Source: Tuctoria greenei (Eukaryota > Streptophyta > Magnoliopsida > Poales > Poaceae). Taken from it: DNA of 64,000 nucleotides. Numbering within the stretch: the stretch's first letter is position 1; each line of letters starts with the position of its first letter. The stretch lies in contig JAYESD010000008.1 in NCBI GenBank assembly GCA_036927565.1, positions 120,679,498 through 120,743,497 on the forward strand, in the 5' to 3' direction. A program made the translations under genes and the position numbers. Below, one piece after another: positions 20,687 through 31,049 of the stretch. Below the pieces are notes generated by a model that saw only the letters and a program-made list of their open reading frames with translations, was not told the DNA's origin and made no database searches.

Positions 20687-21946
20687 GCTTGTTGAGCTTC
20701 CTCGGTAGAGACATGATTCACATTGTCACGAGCAAAGTTCTGCTATTTACGGTTGCCTTGTGGTGATCCTCCTTTCGGCCATGGGTAGTTTTGCCTTGGT
20801 GCATTGCTCATCGATCCATAGCTTCTTTTGGGGCATTGACTTGCAAAGTGCCCGGTCTCTCCACACACGTAGCACGTCTTGCTGCCCGTAGCACCAGGAA
20901 AACTTGGGTGCATCTGATTCTGAGCATTAGCCACCATGTTGGCACGTGGTGCGGGTGGCACAGGATAGCGAGGTGCTTGCATGGTAGGGCATTGCCGCGG
21001 TGGCTGATTTGGGTGGGGTGGATAAGCAGCGCGGTAAGCAGGAGCAGATGGGTTGTGGTAGGGTACAGTTGGTGGTGCATAGCGGGGGCGAGCATTGCTT
21101 CCTTGCGGTTGTCCCTGATATGGCATCTTTCTCTTGTTATCCTATTTTATCTCACAAACTTTGTTCTCCACAACAATAGCCTTGTCCACAGGCTTCTGGA
21201 AATTTGGATAATCACCATTAAGCAATTGAACTTGAATCTCATTGTTTAGACCCCTCATGAACAAGTTTTGCTTCCTGCTGTCCGTGTTGACATCTTCTGG
21301 AGCATACCTTGACAATTGTGTGAACTTGTTCAAGTAATCATTCACGCTCATCCTCCCTTGCCTCAGAACTTCAAATTCTTGTCTTTTTAGTATCATGACA
21401 CCTTCAGGAACATAGTGAGAACGAAAGCTCTGCTTAAATTCAGCCCAAGTGATTGCCTCCTGATTAGCATAAGCGTTGCAAAGGGCTTCCCACCAGTCAG
21501 CAACTACTCCAACTAGTTGATGCAATGCAAAGAGAACTTTCTCTCGATCACTGCATTGAACAATAGCAAGCTTCTTCTCAACAGACTTGATCCAATCATC
21601 AGCTTCTATAGGATCATTGGCTTGTGCAAAAGTAGCTGGTCTAGTCCTCATGAACTCTCCCAATCTGTTGTGTGGCGGTGGTGGTGGTGGTGGCGGTGGT
21701 GGCGGTGGCGGAGCAGCACAATGGTGGAGATGGTTGTTGTTGTTTGCTTGCATCCGGCCCAAGGTTTGCATCATAGTTTGCATGAGTTGGTTCTGCATAG
21801 CTATCAAGTGCTCAATGTTGCTTGCATCAGCCCCCAATGTTATTGTTTAGAGGAACTTCCATGTTGTCATCATCACCATCGTGTGTTCCGCTAGTTCCAT
21901 CACCACGAGTGTTCCTTCGTTTGCGAGTAGCATATCCCCTCATCAT
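20687..21946 (-). pseudogene. gag: T gag (frameshift and stops; truncated before protease)
   Basis: Gypsy gag, the particle protein. Probable ATG at 21946 (MMRGYATRKRRNTRG). Near 21838 an extra base in a G run shifts the frame. From there: a Gln-rich helical segment (MQNQLMQTMMQTL), a run of 13 prolines, the Retrotrans_gag core (DDWIKSVEKKL, DWWEALC, FKQSFRSHYVP) and NDYLNKFTQLSRYAP. An in-frame TAG follows CEIK (about 21142), then a Pro-rich linker and zinc knuckle CYVCGETGHFASQC. Another TAG follows GNRK (20743-20745). Beyond it HVSTEEAQQADE leads toward where protease should start, but the frame runs into the LTR scrap at 20686. Confidence 0.85.
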
Positions 21947-22370
21947 CTGTGAGGGAGGAGAGAATAAGATAGAATTCAGATTTGAAAGAACGATTCCCCA
22001 ACTATATGGATCAAGGTATATGCCACTAAACAATCCTTTATTAATATAAACCTATATGAGGATGTGGAAAAGTGCTGAAGCATCCACAACTCTACTATAT
22101 GCGGATGTGGACATTCGTCGAGGCATCCCACAACTTGCAGCTAAGCACACAAGCACAAGCAAACACCATATAAAATTCAGCACACCATACTATTTAAAAC
22201 TATTACGATCTAAGCGTTCTTATTGCAAATTACTCATAGGGGACTTAAATTCCTAATTGTGAGGCGGTGGGGTGTCCTTGGCTGCGCGGATGTGATAGGG
22301 TTGCGCCATGGCGATGTAGGTGACCAGATTCGCTTGGGTGACCATGGTTCTCCTCATTCTTCGCATTCCT
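21947..22370 (-). other. T spacer between ORF0 and gag
   Basis: 424 bp without a convincing frame. It separates ORF0 from gag on the same transcript. No splice or IRES-like feature can be asserted from sequence alone. Confidence 0.5.
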
Positions 22371-23165
22371 TCATCTCCAGCTGGCTTCCAAATGAGCTAG
22401 CTCCTTGCGAATGTAGTGGATCTCTCCTTGTGTGGTTTCATAGCGATTGCTCATGTCCAGTAGTGCCTTCTGGGACCTATCCATTGCTAGCAAGTTGGGG
22501 GTACCTTCTCGTGGTCCAATTACCTTTCCCGTACCACTCTCCCGCCGAGGGTGCAGCTCAAACATGGTATTCTCAAGCTCAAAACGGCGAGTATGGCACA
22601 AACTTATGAGTGCCGCCCATGCAGCATCATCCGTAGCATCCTTTTGAGTAGACCTCCAGGTGAGATCATAATGCAATGAAACCGCTTTGTTGGTGAAGAA
22701 AATGACAACCTCAGCATGCCATTCATCGCGTTCGGGACGAGAGACTTTCTTCATGAAGTAATTAGCACACATGCAACGGGAATGAATGAATTTCGTTAGT
22801 TCCAGCGATGCATGTCCTCCTTCAGTTCCGGTGGTCCAAAGCTTTTCAACTTGGGGGAACTCGGGGCTGTTGTGTCCATTCTCATTTGCATCGGGTTGTG
22901 ATCCCCCTTTATCTTCACCTCCGTTTTCCTCCTCATCTGAAGCTGGTACGTAGTACTCCTCATTAGGATCTTCGTCCATATCTTCCTCATACGGCTCAAA
23001 CTCCTCCGGATCCTCCTCCATATTGTTTGGCTGATTAGCTCCCTCCTCCTCGGGCTTGACCTTCTTCTCCTCTTGCTTTGGCTGATCAAGGTCAATGAGG
23101 TTCAGCCAACATCCAAGGGGCAGCGGGCAAGTGATTATGCGCGCTGTGCTCCTAGTGATCGGCAT
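22371..23165 (-). CDS. T ORF0 preceding gag (264 aa, function unknown)
   Basis: Uninterrupted frame from MPITRSTARIITCPL to a stop at 22371. Residues ~25-85 are very acidic (EEDPEEF, DMDEDPNEEYY). The C-terminal half is more structured, with MCANYFMKKVSRPERDEW, a Trp/Leu-rich segment and a charged helix near the end (IRKELAHLEASWR). It lies between the primer site and gag, on the same strand. An additional ORF in this position is known in some rice Gypsy elements. I recognise no catalytic motif, signal peptide or membrane segment. It is the only long T frame without a stop, which may be chance or reflect a younger segment. Confidence 0.7.
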   Translation of the reverse strand: MPITRSTARIITCPLPLGCWLNLIDLDQPKQEEKKVKPEEEGANQPNNMEEDPEEFEPYEEDMDEDPNEEYYVPASDEEENGGEDKGGSQPDANENGHNSPEFPQVEKLWTTGTEGGHASLELTKFIHSRCMCANYFMKKVSRPERDEWHAEVVIFFTNKAVSLHYDLTWRSTQKDATDDAAWAALISLCHTRRFELENTMFELHPRRESGTGKVIGPREGTPNLLAMDRSQKALLDMSNRYETTQGEIHYIRKELAHLEASWR

Positions 23166-23558
23166 CTATGGAAAACAAGAAGCATTAGAGAAGAGGGTTA
23201 CATTATATAAATCTGAAAATTGCAGCAGCCAAAATAATAGGAAAAACGCGGTGCAGCTGTCCCAAAGAAAGGAAAAAGAGAGGAAGAAAACGCAGGAGCT
23301 AGCACAATAATTTTACCCACACATAACAGCAGCAAAACACACACTTTTCACAAAGATTTGAGCAGCGAAAACAGCAGCGAGCACAATAAGACAAGGCTGA
23401 AAATTGCTTTAAAACACAGCAGCAAATTCAGCACCTTACGGTGGCTGAAACGGCAAAAATTGAAGCAGCAGCAAGAAATTCCAAAAATAGCATATTAGAG
23501 AAGTGCTCCTATGTGATCTAGAGTGTCCATTCTACCTAGCCTTGTGTCCTACTGTCAA
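23166..23558 (-). other. T leader rich in GCAGC/GCTGC
   Basis: Untranslated region between PBS and ORF0 with many AGCAGC/GCAGC words. The leader of element D (44640-44820) is rich in the same GCTGCTG words. This supports common descent of T and D. Confidence 0.65.
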
Positions 23559-23577
23559 CACGGCTCTAATACCAATT
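23559..23577 (-). other. T primer-binding site
   Basis: The minus strand reads AATTGGTATTAGAGCCGTG directly after the LTR end GGTGTCACA. It is an iMet-type site with one change (TATTAG for TATCAG). Confidence 0.85.
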
Positions 23578-24666
23578 TGTGACACCCGGTTCCGAATATG
23601 AACCAAGTATAGCACATATGTGTGCCCAGGACATTCATCACACTTACACGGATGCATCACAAACGATATACAGAATTTAACCATGTCTCAAATAGTAAAT
23701 AAGTACCTTATTACAATAATCTAATGGCTTATGAATGAAAAGACTCTAATTATTGCAGCGGAAATTAAACTAAGTAGCTCGACTCCATTCCACAGGCAAT
23801 TGATAGTGGCACGAAACCTAGTAGTAAACGTGATCCTCAGGGTACTCCCAAGTGTCTCCTGTAGTTGTTGATGGGGGAATTGCAAGGGTGAGTACGTGTC
23901 GTACTCAGCAAGTGTGGGAATAGATGACATGCAGCTAAAAAAAGGATGGAAATAAAATGGCTAATTGCATAAAAGTACATTTCATAAACATGTAAAAGCA
24001 GCCTATCATGTCTATGTGAGTTTAATTCCCCTCATGACCCAAATATTTATCACGCCATGTATTTATATCCTCATTCACCATCACAATGTTATTATAACTA
24101 GCCCACAATTACTATCATCACCATATATCAATTTCATATCCTTTCATAATCCGACTATACTCATCTGACAAACCAAACCATACCAAACCATCCAAAGTTC
24201 AATTCTAATCATGTAGGTCATCCAGGTGCTCGTGACCTTGAGCATGGCTATTATGATAGTTTTTAACAGTATGCAGAGGTTGTTCCACTTTACCCACATG
24301 TTCATGATTTCATCACCTTCTGGTGACTAAAGAACCTCTATTATGCCTTATCACACTTCCATAGGTGTGTGGCCAAGAGATCACAAAATATCCTTTTAAA
24401 AGGGACTACTAGTATGTACGGGCCCAGTAAGGTTTCATCAGCAGGCTTGAATCTCCATTCTCCCACCCACGGCCCCCTCGTGTGCCATGCGGATCCCAGG
24501 GTAGCCCTAACTCGACTCCCACTCCCTGCGCCATCCAATGGTCCATACAATACTAACAACACACCTAATTATTCAGCTACGCCGCACCCATACTTGGCTT
24601 TGTGGTGGCACTGTTTTCCTGACATATTCTCACATGAACCGGTCCTTAGATCTATGGTAAGAAAAA
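23578..24666 (-). repeat. T LTR, 3' portion (cut by S3)
   Basis: Minus-sense LTR end at 23578. The segment from about 23949 to 24661 matches 28441-29160. It stops at the Sirevirus insertion point after TCTATGGTAAG with flank AAAAA (24662-24666). The corresponding right half of an LTR, beginning CAAAA, is next to S2 at 19180. Confidence 0.87.
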
Positions 24667-26227
24667 TGAATGTGGCCTAGAGGGGGGGTGAATAGGCTTT
24701 GAAAATTTCCTGCATGCTTAATCAAATTGTCAAATACTTGATGGACCAGACTTGTCCGGTTGGAGGTGCGGACTAGTCCGGTGTGCTAATGTGTGTCGAG
24801 TTGATTAGGTGTTGATTCATGAATTAAATGTTATAGTAGCGAAAATTTGAACAACTTGTAATATGACATGAATTAACAATCAATATTGTAAAGTTACACT
24901 TGAAAAGCAATCTTAACTCAAGTTACAGTATTGATAAACTATGTTCCCTAATTAATGAAGATGGAAAAACAAAGTAGCACACGGGACATAGATTTTTACT
25001 GAGATTCAATCACACCAAAGAGATCTACTCCTCGTTGAGGAAGCCCACACATAGCCGGGTCTCTTCAAACCCTTTCCCTCGTCATGTCACCACACAAGGC
25101 CGACTTGATTCCACTATCACTGGTAATCATCGAGTTTATGGGGCAACCTCACACGTTGAGGGCTCCCACAAGAATTACAATGAAAAGATGATCAAATACA
25201 CTCAAAAAGATTACAAGTAGATGCATGAGTGTAAAGAGATAAAACCCCAAGAGCTAAACGAAGCGTAGACAACGATCTCCCAACCCCAAATCTGAATACT
25301 CAATTGATTTTCACCTTTGAGGACTTTAGATGCATGGGGAGATGTGGTTTTGTGCTCTTGGGACAGGTGGCGGCGCTTGAGTTTCTGAGTTTGACAGTAA
25401 GAATTGAAAGATATGATTGTGGGGTCGTGGATCTCCAATTTATAGGGTTTGCAAAAAAGTTACCGTTAGGGATCCTGACAACCGGACTAGTCCGTACTAG
25501 GGACCAGACTTGTCCGGTGTGCTGTGTAAAAGTTGGCGTGAAATGTGCAGCACACTAGAAACACTAATCGTGTGATGTATACCAGACTAGTCCGGTATGT
25601 GTCCGGACTTGTCTGATGCCCTGTGTAATTGTCAGAGAGTTGAACGGACTAGTTCGGTCCAAAAAAGGACTTGTCCAGTGCTATGTGTTATGGAACATCA
25701 AAGAGTTCAACGGACTAGTCCGGTCCTATGGACGGACTTGTCCGAAGTGTAGTGTAATGGGTTTACAGAGACTTGAACGAACTAGTCTGGTCCAAGATCG
25801 GAATAGTCCGATGCACTATGAAATATGGTCCTAGAAAGTTTATTAGACTAGTCCGGTCCATGGCCAGACTAGTCCGATGCACAGTGTATTTGGACAACAG
25901 AGAGTTGAATGGGCAAGTCCAGTCCATGAACGGGCTAGTTTGGTGCTTAGTGAATTGTTAGGTGATTTTAAGCCCTTACCCCTACGCAAAGACTTGAGCT
26001 CTTGGGATGTGTCTCTCACACACATCCTATACATTTTAATCTACTTTGCGCTTCAGTCGTCAGTTGGGCTTTTTGCTTTTTCTACACCACTTCATTTTTC
26101 AGTTTTTGAGTGCACCAAGCTATCTCATTTATATTGACCTGCACTCATCTCGACAAGTTCATTAGGATCTCATTTGTTTGTCATCAATCGTCCAAAACCG
26201 ACAAGGAATTGCCTAGATGCACTTTCA
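24667..26227 (-). repeat. S3 3' LTR (1561 bp)
   Basis: Minus strand TGAAAGTGCATCTAGG at 26227 to CCACATTCA at 24667. Same layout as the S2 LTR: palindromes near 24756 and 24773, TATA-like box near 25440, and the 66-bp array. It is preceded by a polypurine tract, which identifies it as a 3' LTR. Confidence 0.93.
25583..25925. repeat. 66-bp palindrome array in S3 LTR
   Basis: Unit starts at 25583, 25645, 25711, 25778, 25844 and 25910, steps of 62, 66, 67, 66 and 66 bp, collinear with the S2 array. Several sites have decayed (CAGACTAGTCCG, TGGGCAAGTCC), but the spacing is kept. Confidence 0.8.
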
Positions 26228-26243
26228 ATCTCCCCCTTTTTGG
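26228..26243 (-). other. S3 polypurine tract
   Basis: The minus strand reads CCAAAAAGGGGGAGAT directly before the LTR start TGAAAG. Between it and the ORF stop (26244-26632) there is only AT-rich untranslated sequence. Confidence 0.88.
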
Positions 26244-26632
26244 TGATTGATGACAACAGATTGAGATTTCACAATTAAGAGTAAAAATTGATTTTTATAA
26301 AGTGTGCATATATGAGAATAATAAATGAGTAACAAAAACTTCTCACATATATGCACTCTTTATGGGGGGGTGCCTAAAAGTGTGTGACCAAAAGATGTGA
26401 TGAGCAATACATAAGCACTCAACAGTTATAGCAACAATCATCACATTACTATTAACTAAGCATCACACATTATGTAAATTAAGCACATCCAAAATAAATT
26501 ACAATAGTTTAAAAATGAGTACATGTCCTTGATCACAAGTCCTTAATGGCTTAATGACTACAAAATAGACAGCTAGTCTCAATCTCTCCCCCTTTGGTAT
26601 CAAGGCACCAAAAAGGGAAAAATTGAGTGGAA

Positions 26633-28218
26633 TCACTCATCGCCACTGCCTCCCTCACTCTTTCTCCTATCTTCATCCTCTTCTTCATCTTCAGGTGCTT
26701 GCGGAGGAGGAAGAGGAGGAGCAGAGGCACTAGCCAATCTGAATAAAGCCAACTCTTGCTTAATTGGAGGAGCCATCTCAGTGATATCTTCTTCAGAGTC
26801 TTCTGAGATCTGAGGTGACCCCACTAGCTCCATTTCCAGCTTCTCACAGATGGCTTTGATGTTGGCCTTCACATATATTTGATAACCTTCCTGGCCAGAC
26901 TCTCCTTGTGCTGCTTGATTTCCATTTTGCGACAGAATCAAAGATGGATGAGAGCATCTTCAGTATTCCACTAGAGGACTCTCTAGGAGGTGGAGGAGCA
27001 GGAGCAGCAGTCTCAGATATTGTGCCTTCATGAGCCTTCTTAGATCTTTGTTCCTCTGCGGGAGAGGTAGGAGCAGAGGGGACAGTGTATATAGTAGGCT
27101 TTTGGGGCTTGAGTCTAGTATGAGGCACATCCTTGACAAATTCAGGTCCTGTCACCTTCTCAATCATATACATGATGAAGGGTGCAAAACCACAGGACCT
27201 GCTAGGAGTGATAGATATGTTCACAATGTCATTGTACATGTACTCAAAGACATTGAAAGTCCTTTTCTTGCTGATGACCTTCATCAATGCCCTGAGGGTC
27301 ATGGATTGTCCCTGCATCTATCTTCTTGGGAGCTATGGCCTTCCTCAGGATCCTATTTAGCACAACAAAGAAGGGCTTAAAGTACTTTGTGGTTGGAGAC
27401 TTGAATGGAATCCTTGTATCATAGAGAAAGTCAAGTTGATCTTTCTCCAGAGGCTTCAGATTGTGGATTATGATGTCATTCTCCAAAGAATCTTCTAGGT
27501 AAAGAATTCTGGCAAAATCCTCATACGTGACACTGTACTTTGCTCCATGTGTCATCCAAACCATCCTGTCACCATCATCATGAGCAAAATAGAGAGTTGA
27601 GTAGAACTGAGTGATCACCTCAATGTTCCAGTCCCGCTAGAAGGAGACTAGATCCTTCAGCCCATGTAGCTCCAAAGCTTCCAGAACCTCTTGATAGGCT
27701 TGACATCTCTTGGATTGAAGATAGGTGAAGTCAACCCATTGACTTTCAATAACTAGGTTCCTTATCTTTAGATACACATGCTCATAGTAATCAACATGGA
27801 AGTTACTCTAGAATCTTGGATCAGCTGATTGTTTGGGCTGATCATAGACTTCTACCTTCTTGAACTTGTCAGCTAGCTCACCCCCTTTGCTAGTGAAATC
27901 AGCGCTAGATGGATGTCTGTTGCGGTGAGTAGGAGCTTTCATCTTCAAAGGGCCAATAGAACCACTAGCAAGTGCTTTTCTCTTGTTGGGAGTTCTCCTG
28001 GGCCCCGATGAACTCCCAGCAGCATCCTTGCTCATGGGTTTCTTAATTACCACTTTCCTCTTCTTAGGGAGTAAATCATCGAGAGGAGAGGAGTGAACAT
28101 TGATATCATGCCTTTTATTCATCACCCTCTCTTTTGCTCTTTGCACTCGAGCACGTTCTTGCTCTTCATCATAGCTAAAAGAACTATCCTCTGTGCCTAA
28201 AGACATCGTGCCTGACAA
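26633..28218 (-). pseudogene. S3 post-pol ORF, basic N-terminus with PKKRKV motif, function unknown
   Basis: About 528 codons from ATG 28218 (MSGTMSLGTEDSS) to 26633, broken by TAG at 27808-27810, TAG near 27640, and frameshifts near 27300 and 26930. N-terminal ~130 residues: charged, with LLPKKRKVVIKKP, which contains the PKKRKV monopartite nuclear-localisation consensus. Middle: a globular region (DWNIEVITQFYSTLYFA, YSVTYEDFARILYLED, YDTRIPFKSPTTKYFKPFF) reminiscent of the plant 'putative transposon protein' domain. C-terminus: Pro/Glu/Asp-rich. It sits between pol and 3' LTR, where some Sireviruses carry an env-like gene, but I see no signal peptide or membrane helix. Role unknown. Confidence 0.65.
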
Positions 28219-28442
28219 GGAAGTTCAAGGATTTGATAAGAATTGATTTGAGACTATGTGCAAATAAGAAATTAGAGGTTCATATTGTCAGGCATTGGAA
28301 TTGTCCGTTTTCAGAGGGCGGACATGTCCGGAGTACCAGACTTGTCCGCACCTGGACACCGGACTAGTCTGGTCTGGCATAAGAACCCTAATTTCCGATT
28401 TTCAACAAATCTAGCTCGAATCGATTCACAATGACTAGGAAA

Positions 28443-30589
28443 TAAAATGGTTACTAGCAGAAAAGTACATTTGATAAACATGTAAAAGCAGCCTATCATG
28501 TCTATATGAGTTTAATTCCCCTCATGACCCAAATATTTATCACACCATGTATTTATATCCTCATTCACCATTACAATGTTATTATAACTAGCTTACGATT
28601 ACTATCATCACCATATATAAATTTCATATCCTTCCATAATCCGACTATACTCTTGTGACAAACCAAACCATACCAAACCATCCCAAAATCCCAAGTCCAA
28701 TTCTAGTCATGTAGGTCATCCAGGTGCTCATGACTGGGAGCACCACTATCATGATAGTTTTTAACACTCTGTTGAGGTTGTACCACTTTACCCACATGTT
28801 CGTGGTTTCATCACCTTTCGGTGATTACAAAACCTCTATTATCCCTTATCACACTTCCATAGGTGTGTGGCCAAGAGATCACAAAAAAGCCTTTCAAAAG
28901 GGACAACTAGTATGTACGTGCCCAATAAGGTTTCACCGGTAGGCTTGAATCTCCATTCTCCCACCCACGGGCCCCCTCGTGTGCCATGCGGATCTCAGGG
29001 TAGCCCTAACTCGACTCCCATTCTTCGCACCATCCAATGGTCCATACAATACCAGCAGCAAACCTAATTATTCAGCTACGCTGCACCCATACTTGGCCTT
29101 GTGCTGGCACTATTGTCCTGACATATTCTCGCATGAACCGGTCCTTAGATCTAAGGCAAGCAAAACCACCGTACCATCTACCCCATTCCACTATGCCATG
29201 CTTGCTTAGATCTCCTAAACTCCATGTTGCTAAATTAATCATCATTACATTACCATCATAATTTCTCATTATTGACGTTTGTCAAGTATATTATTTAAGT
29301 TAACCATAACCCGTGTAGTGATGCCGTGCAAAAAAGAAAAATACCCATACCCGACTCATCATGTATACCCTGCGACAAGGAGTGGACTACAATGCTAGTA
29401 AACTCCTACGCATGGGTTTCCCATCAAATTGACACAAGCATGCAATTTCGCAAACAAAATATTTAATAAAAAACGGGATCAGTATGATCAATGACACTTG
29501 CCTTGCTCCGACAGATTGGGTTGCTCAAGAGCTTCAAAGTCTTGGTTCTGGAAATCCTCGTATACGGCCTCTTGAGCACGTCCCTCTACTCGCGATCATA
29601 CACATATAACAAAACACATACGAATCAACACAATGCACACATATTAATCAATATGCAATGGCCTGGATGCATGCAAAGTTTGATAATTAATTATCTATGG
29701 TTGTTTATTAATTTGATGCAACTAGTTCATATGTGTTCATGCGAGTTTACGGGAGTTTTAGTGATAATTAGGGTTGCGGAAATAAAATAGATGTAGTGCA
29801 AATACGATTTAATTCCGGGTATTAGATCTATTACTTCACTAAAATTCATCTCGGAAAACGTATCCTACCGTAGATGCAGCGGCTCCGATGGTCGTGTAAC
29901 GGAGGCGCAGTGTAGACGAAGATGGCGCAGCGATCCTTCAGTGGCATGTCAACAGCGGCGCGACGATCTCTGGCGGGCAGCGGCTCCTTCCTTCTCTTCC
30001 TCTTCTTCTTCCCTTTTCTCTCCTCCTTTTTCTCCTTGTTGCGGCCTCGTTTTTCCACTCGACGGCTAGGGTTTTTTTCTGGCGACTAGCTGGAAGTTAC
30101 GATTGCTGGTGCTTGAAATGTCGGGGCCCTGCAGCTCCTTATATAGCCAAACGAGGAACCCACGGGAGTCCCAGTGCGGCTCGAACCTCGGGACTCAATT
30201 CCTGATCGGCCTCAGCCAAAAATGCGGGAGCACGGAGGAGCCCCGCTCGGACGCGTGCAGGCACCAGGGCGCTCGGACCAGCCCTTGCCCGAAACCTTTC
30301 GGGGGCGTGGAAGGGAAGCTTCCACCGAAAACTTCCAAAAGGTTCCGGAAATTCTTTTTTTTTATTTTTTTCTTCCTTTATAGATTTTATATATATTTGT
30401 TTTATATATATGTATATTTTCCAGTTGTTTATATTAATTTTTCTATTATATATTTTATATTCTCATTCAGTTTTCTTATTACCTACACATATTTATATAT
30501 ATGTTTTATCTTTTTTTATCTTCTGTTCTGCTATTGTTTTATGCATGAGAATCTATGCAATGCATGGTACTAAAAATGAGGGTGTTACA
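28443..30589 (-). repeat. T LTR lacking its 3' end, with empty Sirevirus target site
   Basis: The outer end (minus TGTAACACCCTC) is at 30589. It runs leftwards to 28443, where about 370 bp of the LTR 3' end are missing and S3 begins. The uninterrupted target site CTAAGGCAAG-CAAAA-CCACCG is at 29151-29171. TATA box (minus CTATATAAGG) at about 30137-30146. No gene. Confidence 0.85.
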
Positions 30590-31049
30590 TTACCACAGGC
30601 AGCTCGTGATTTCAAGAACTTCCTGTGATAATGTGTTTTCACGGTCGGTTCATCGTTGTACAGAACCGTTTGGGAAAAGGCTTTACCACAGGCGACTCGT
30701 GGTTGTAAAGAACCACCTGTGATAATATGTTTTCACAGTCAGTTCGCTATATTAATGAACCGCTTATGATAATTAATTTTCACAGTCAGTTCTTTGTAAG
30801 TAAAGAACCACTTGTGATAATAACTTTTCACAGACGGTTATCCGTTAGGGAACTGCCTGTGAAAAAGCATTATCATAGGCGATTAATTGTTGTAAAGAAC
30901 CACCTGTGATTATTTATTATCACATACCGTTTTTGGCAGCCGCTTGTGAAAATGGCCGATTATCATAGGCGCTTGTTCACATACGGTTTTCAAAACCGTA
31001 TGATATAATATGTTTAGGGCCGCCTGAGATAGTGTTTTTCGTAGTAGTG
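30590..31049 (-). mobile_element. CACTA (En/Spm) transposon terminus with subterminal repeats
   Basis: The minus strand begins CACTACTACGAAAAACAC at 31049, a canonical CACTA terminal sequence. Some seven degenerate subterminal units of ~45-55 bp follow leftwards (GAACCACCTGTGATAAT / TTTTCACAGTCAGTTC words in both orientations), the expected transposase-binding region. T is inserted at 30589/30590, so the rest of the element is displaced. No transposase is seen. The right flank is interrupted Copia RT sequence. Confidence 0.85.

Larger units (their letters stand above)
24667..28442 (-). mobile_element. S3: 3' half of a Sirevirus-type Copia
   Basis: Minus sense: post-pol region and ORF (28442-26633), polypurine tract, 3' LTR (26227-24667). 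Gag, pol and 5' LTR are absent. At 28438-28443 the element is joined to a T LTR with a shared GGAAA. The left flank AAAAA matches the CAAAA flank of S2's 5' LTR at 4/5 positions. The LTR is closely related to that of S2. Confidence 0.85.
19180..30589 (-). mobile_element. T: long-LTR Ty3/Gypsy element with ORF0, rearranged and interrupted
   Basis: Minus-strand Gypsy pieces: LTR (28443-30589), a second LTR's 3' part (23578-24666), PBS and leader, ORF0 (23165-22371), gag (21946-20687), an LTR-end scrap (20624-20686) and the 5' part of a third LTR (20617-19180). S3 occupies 24667-28442 and S2 starts at 19179. Protease, RT and integrase are missing. LTR and leader are related to the plus-strand element D at 41710-48568. 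The right outer flank is TTACC (30590-30594). An ORF before gag is known from rice Gypsy elements such as RIRE3 and RIRE8, which supports this lineage. Confidence 0.8.

Noticed and set aside
21517..21894. Gly/Trp-rich plus frames opposite the T gag polyproline
   Set aside because: Antisense reading of the proline codon repeat.
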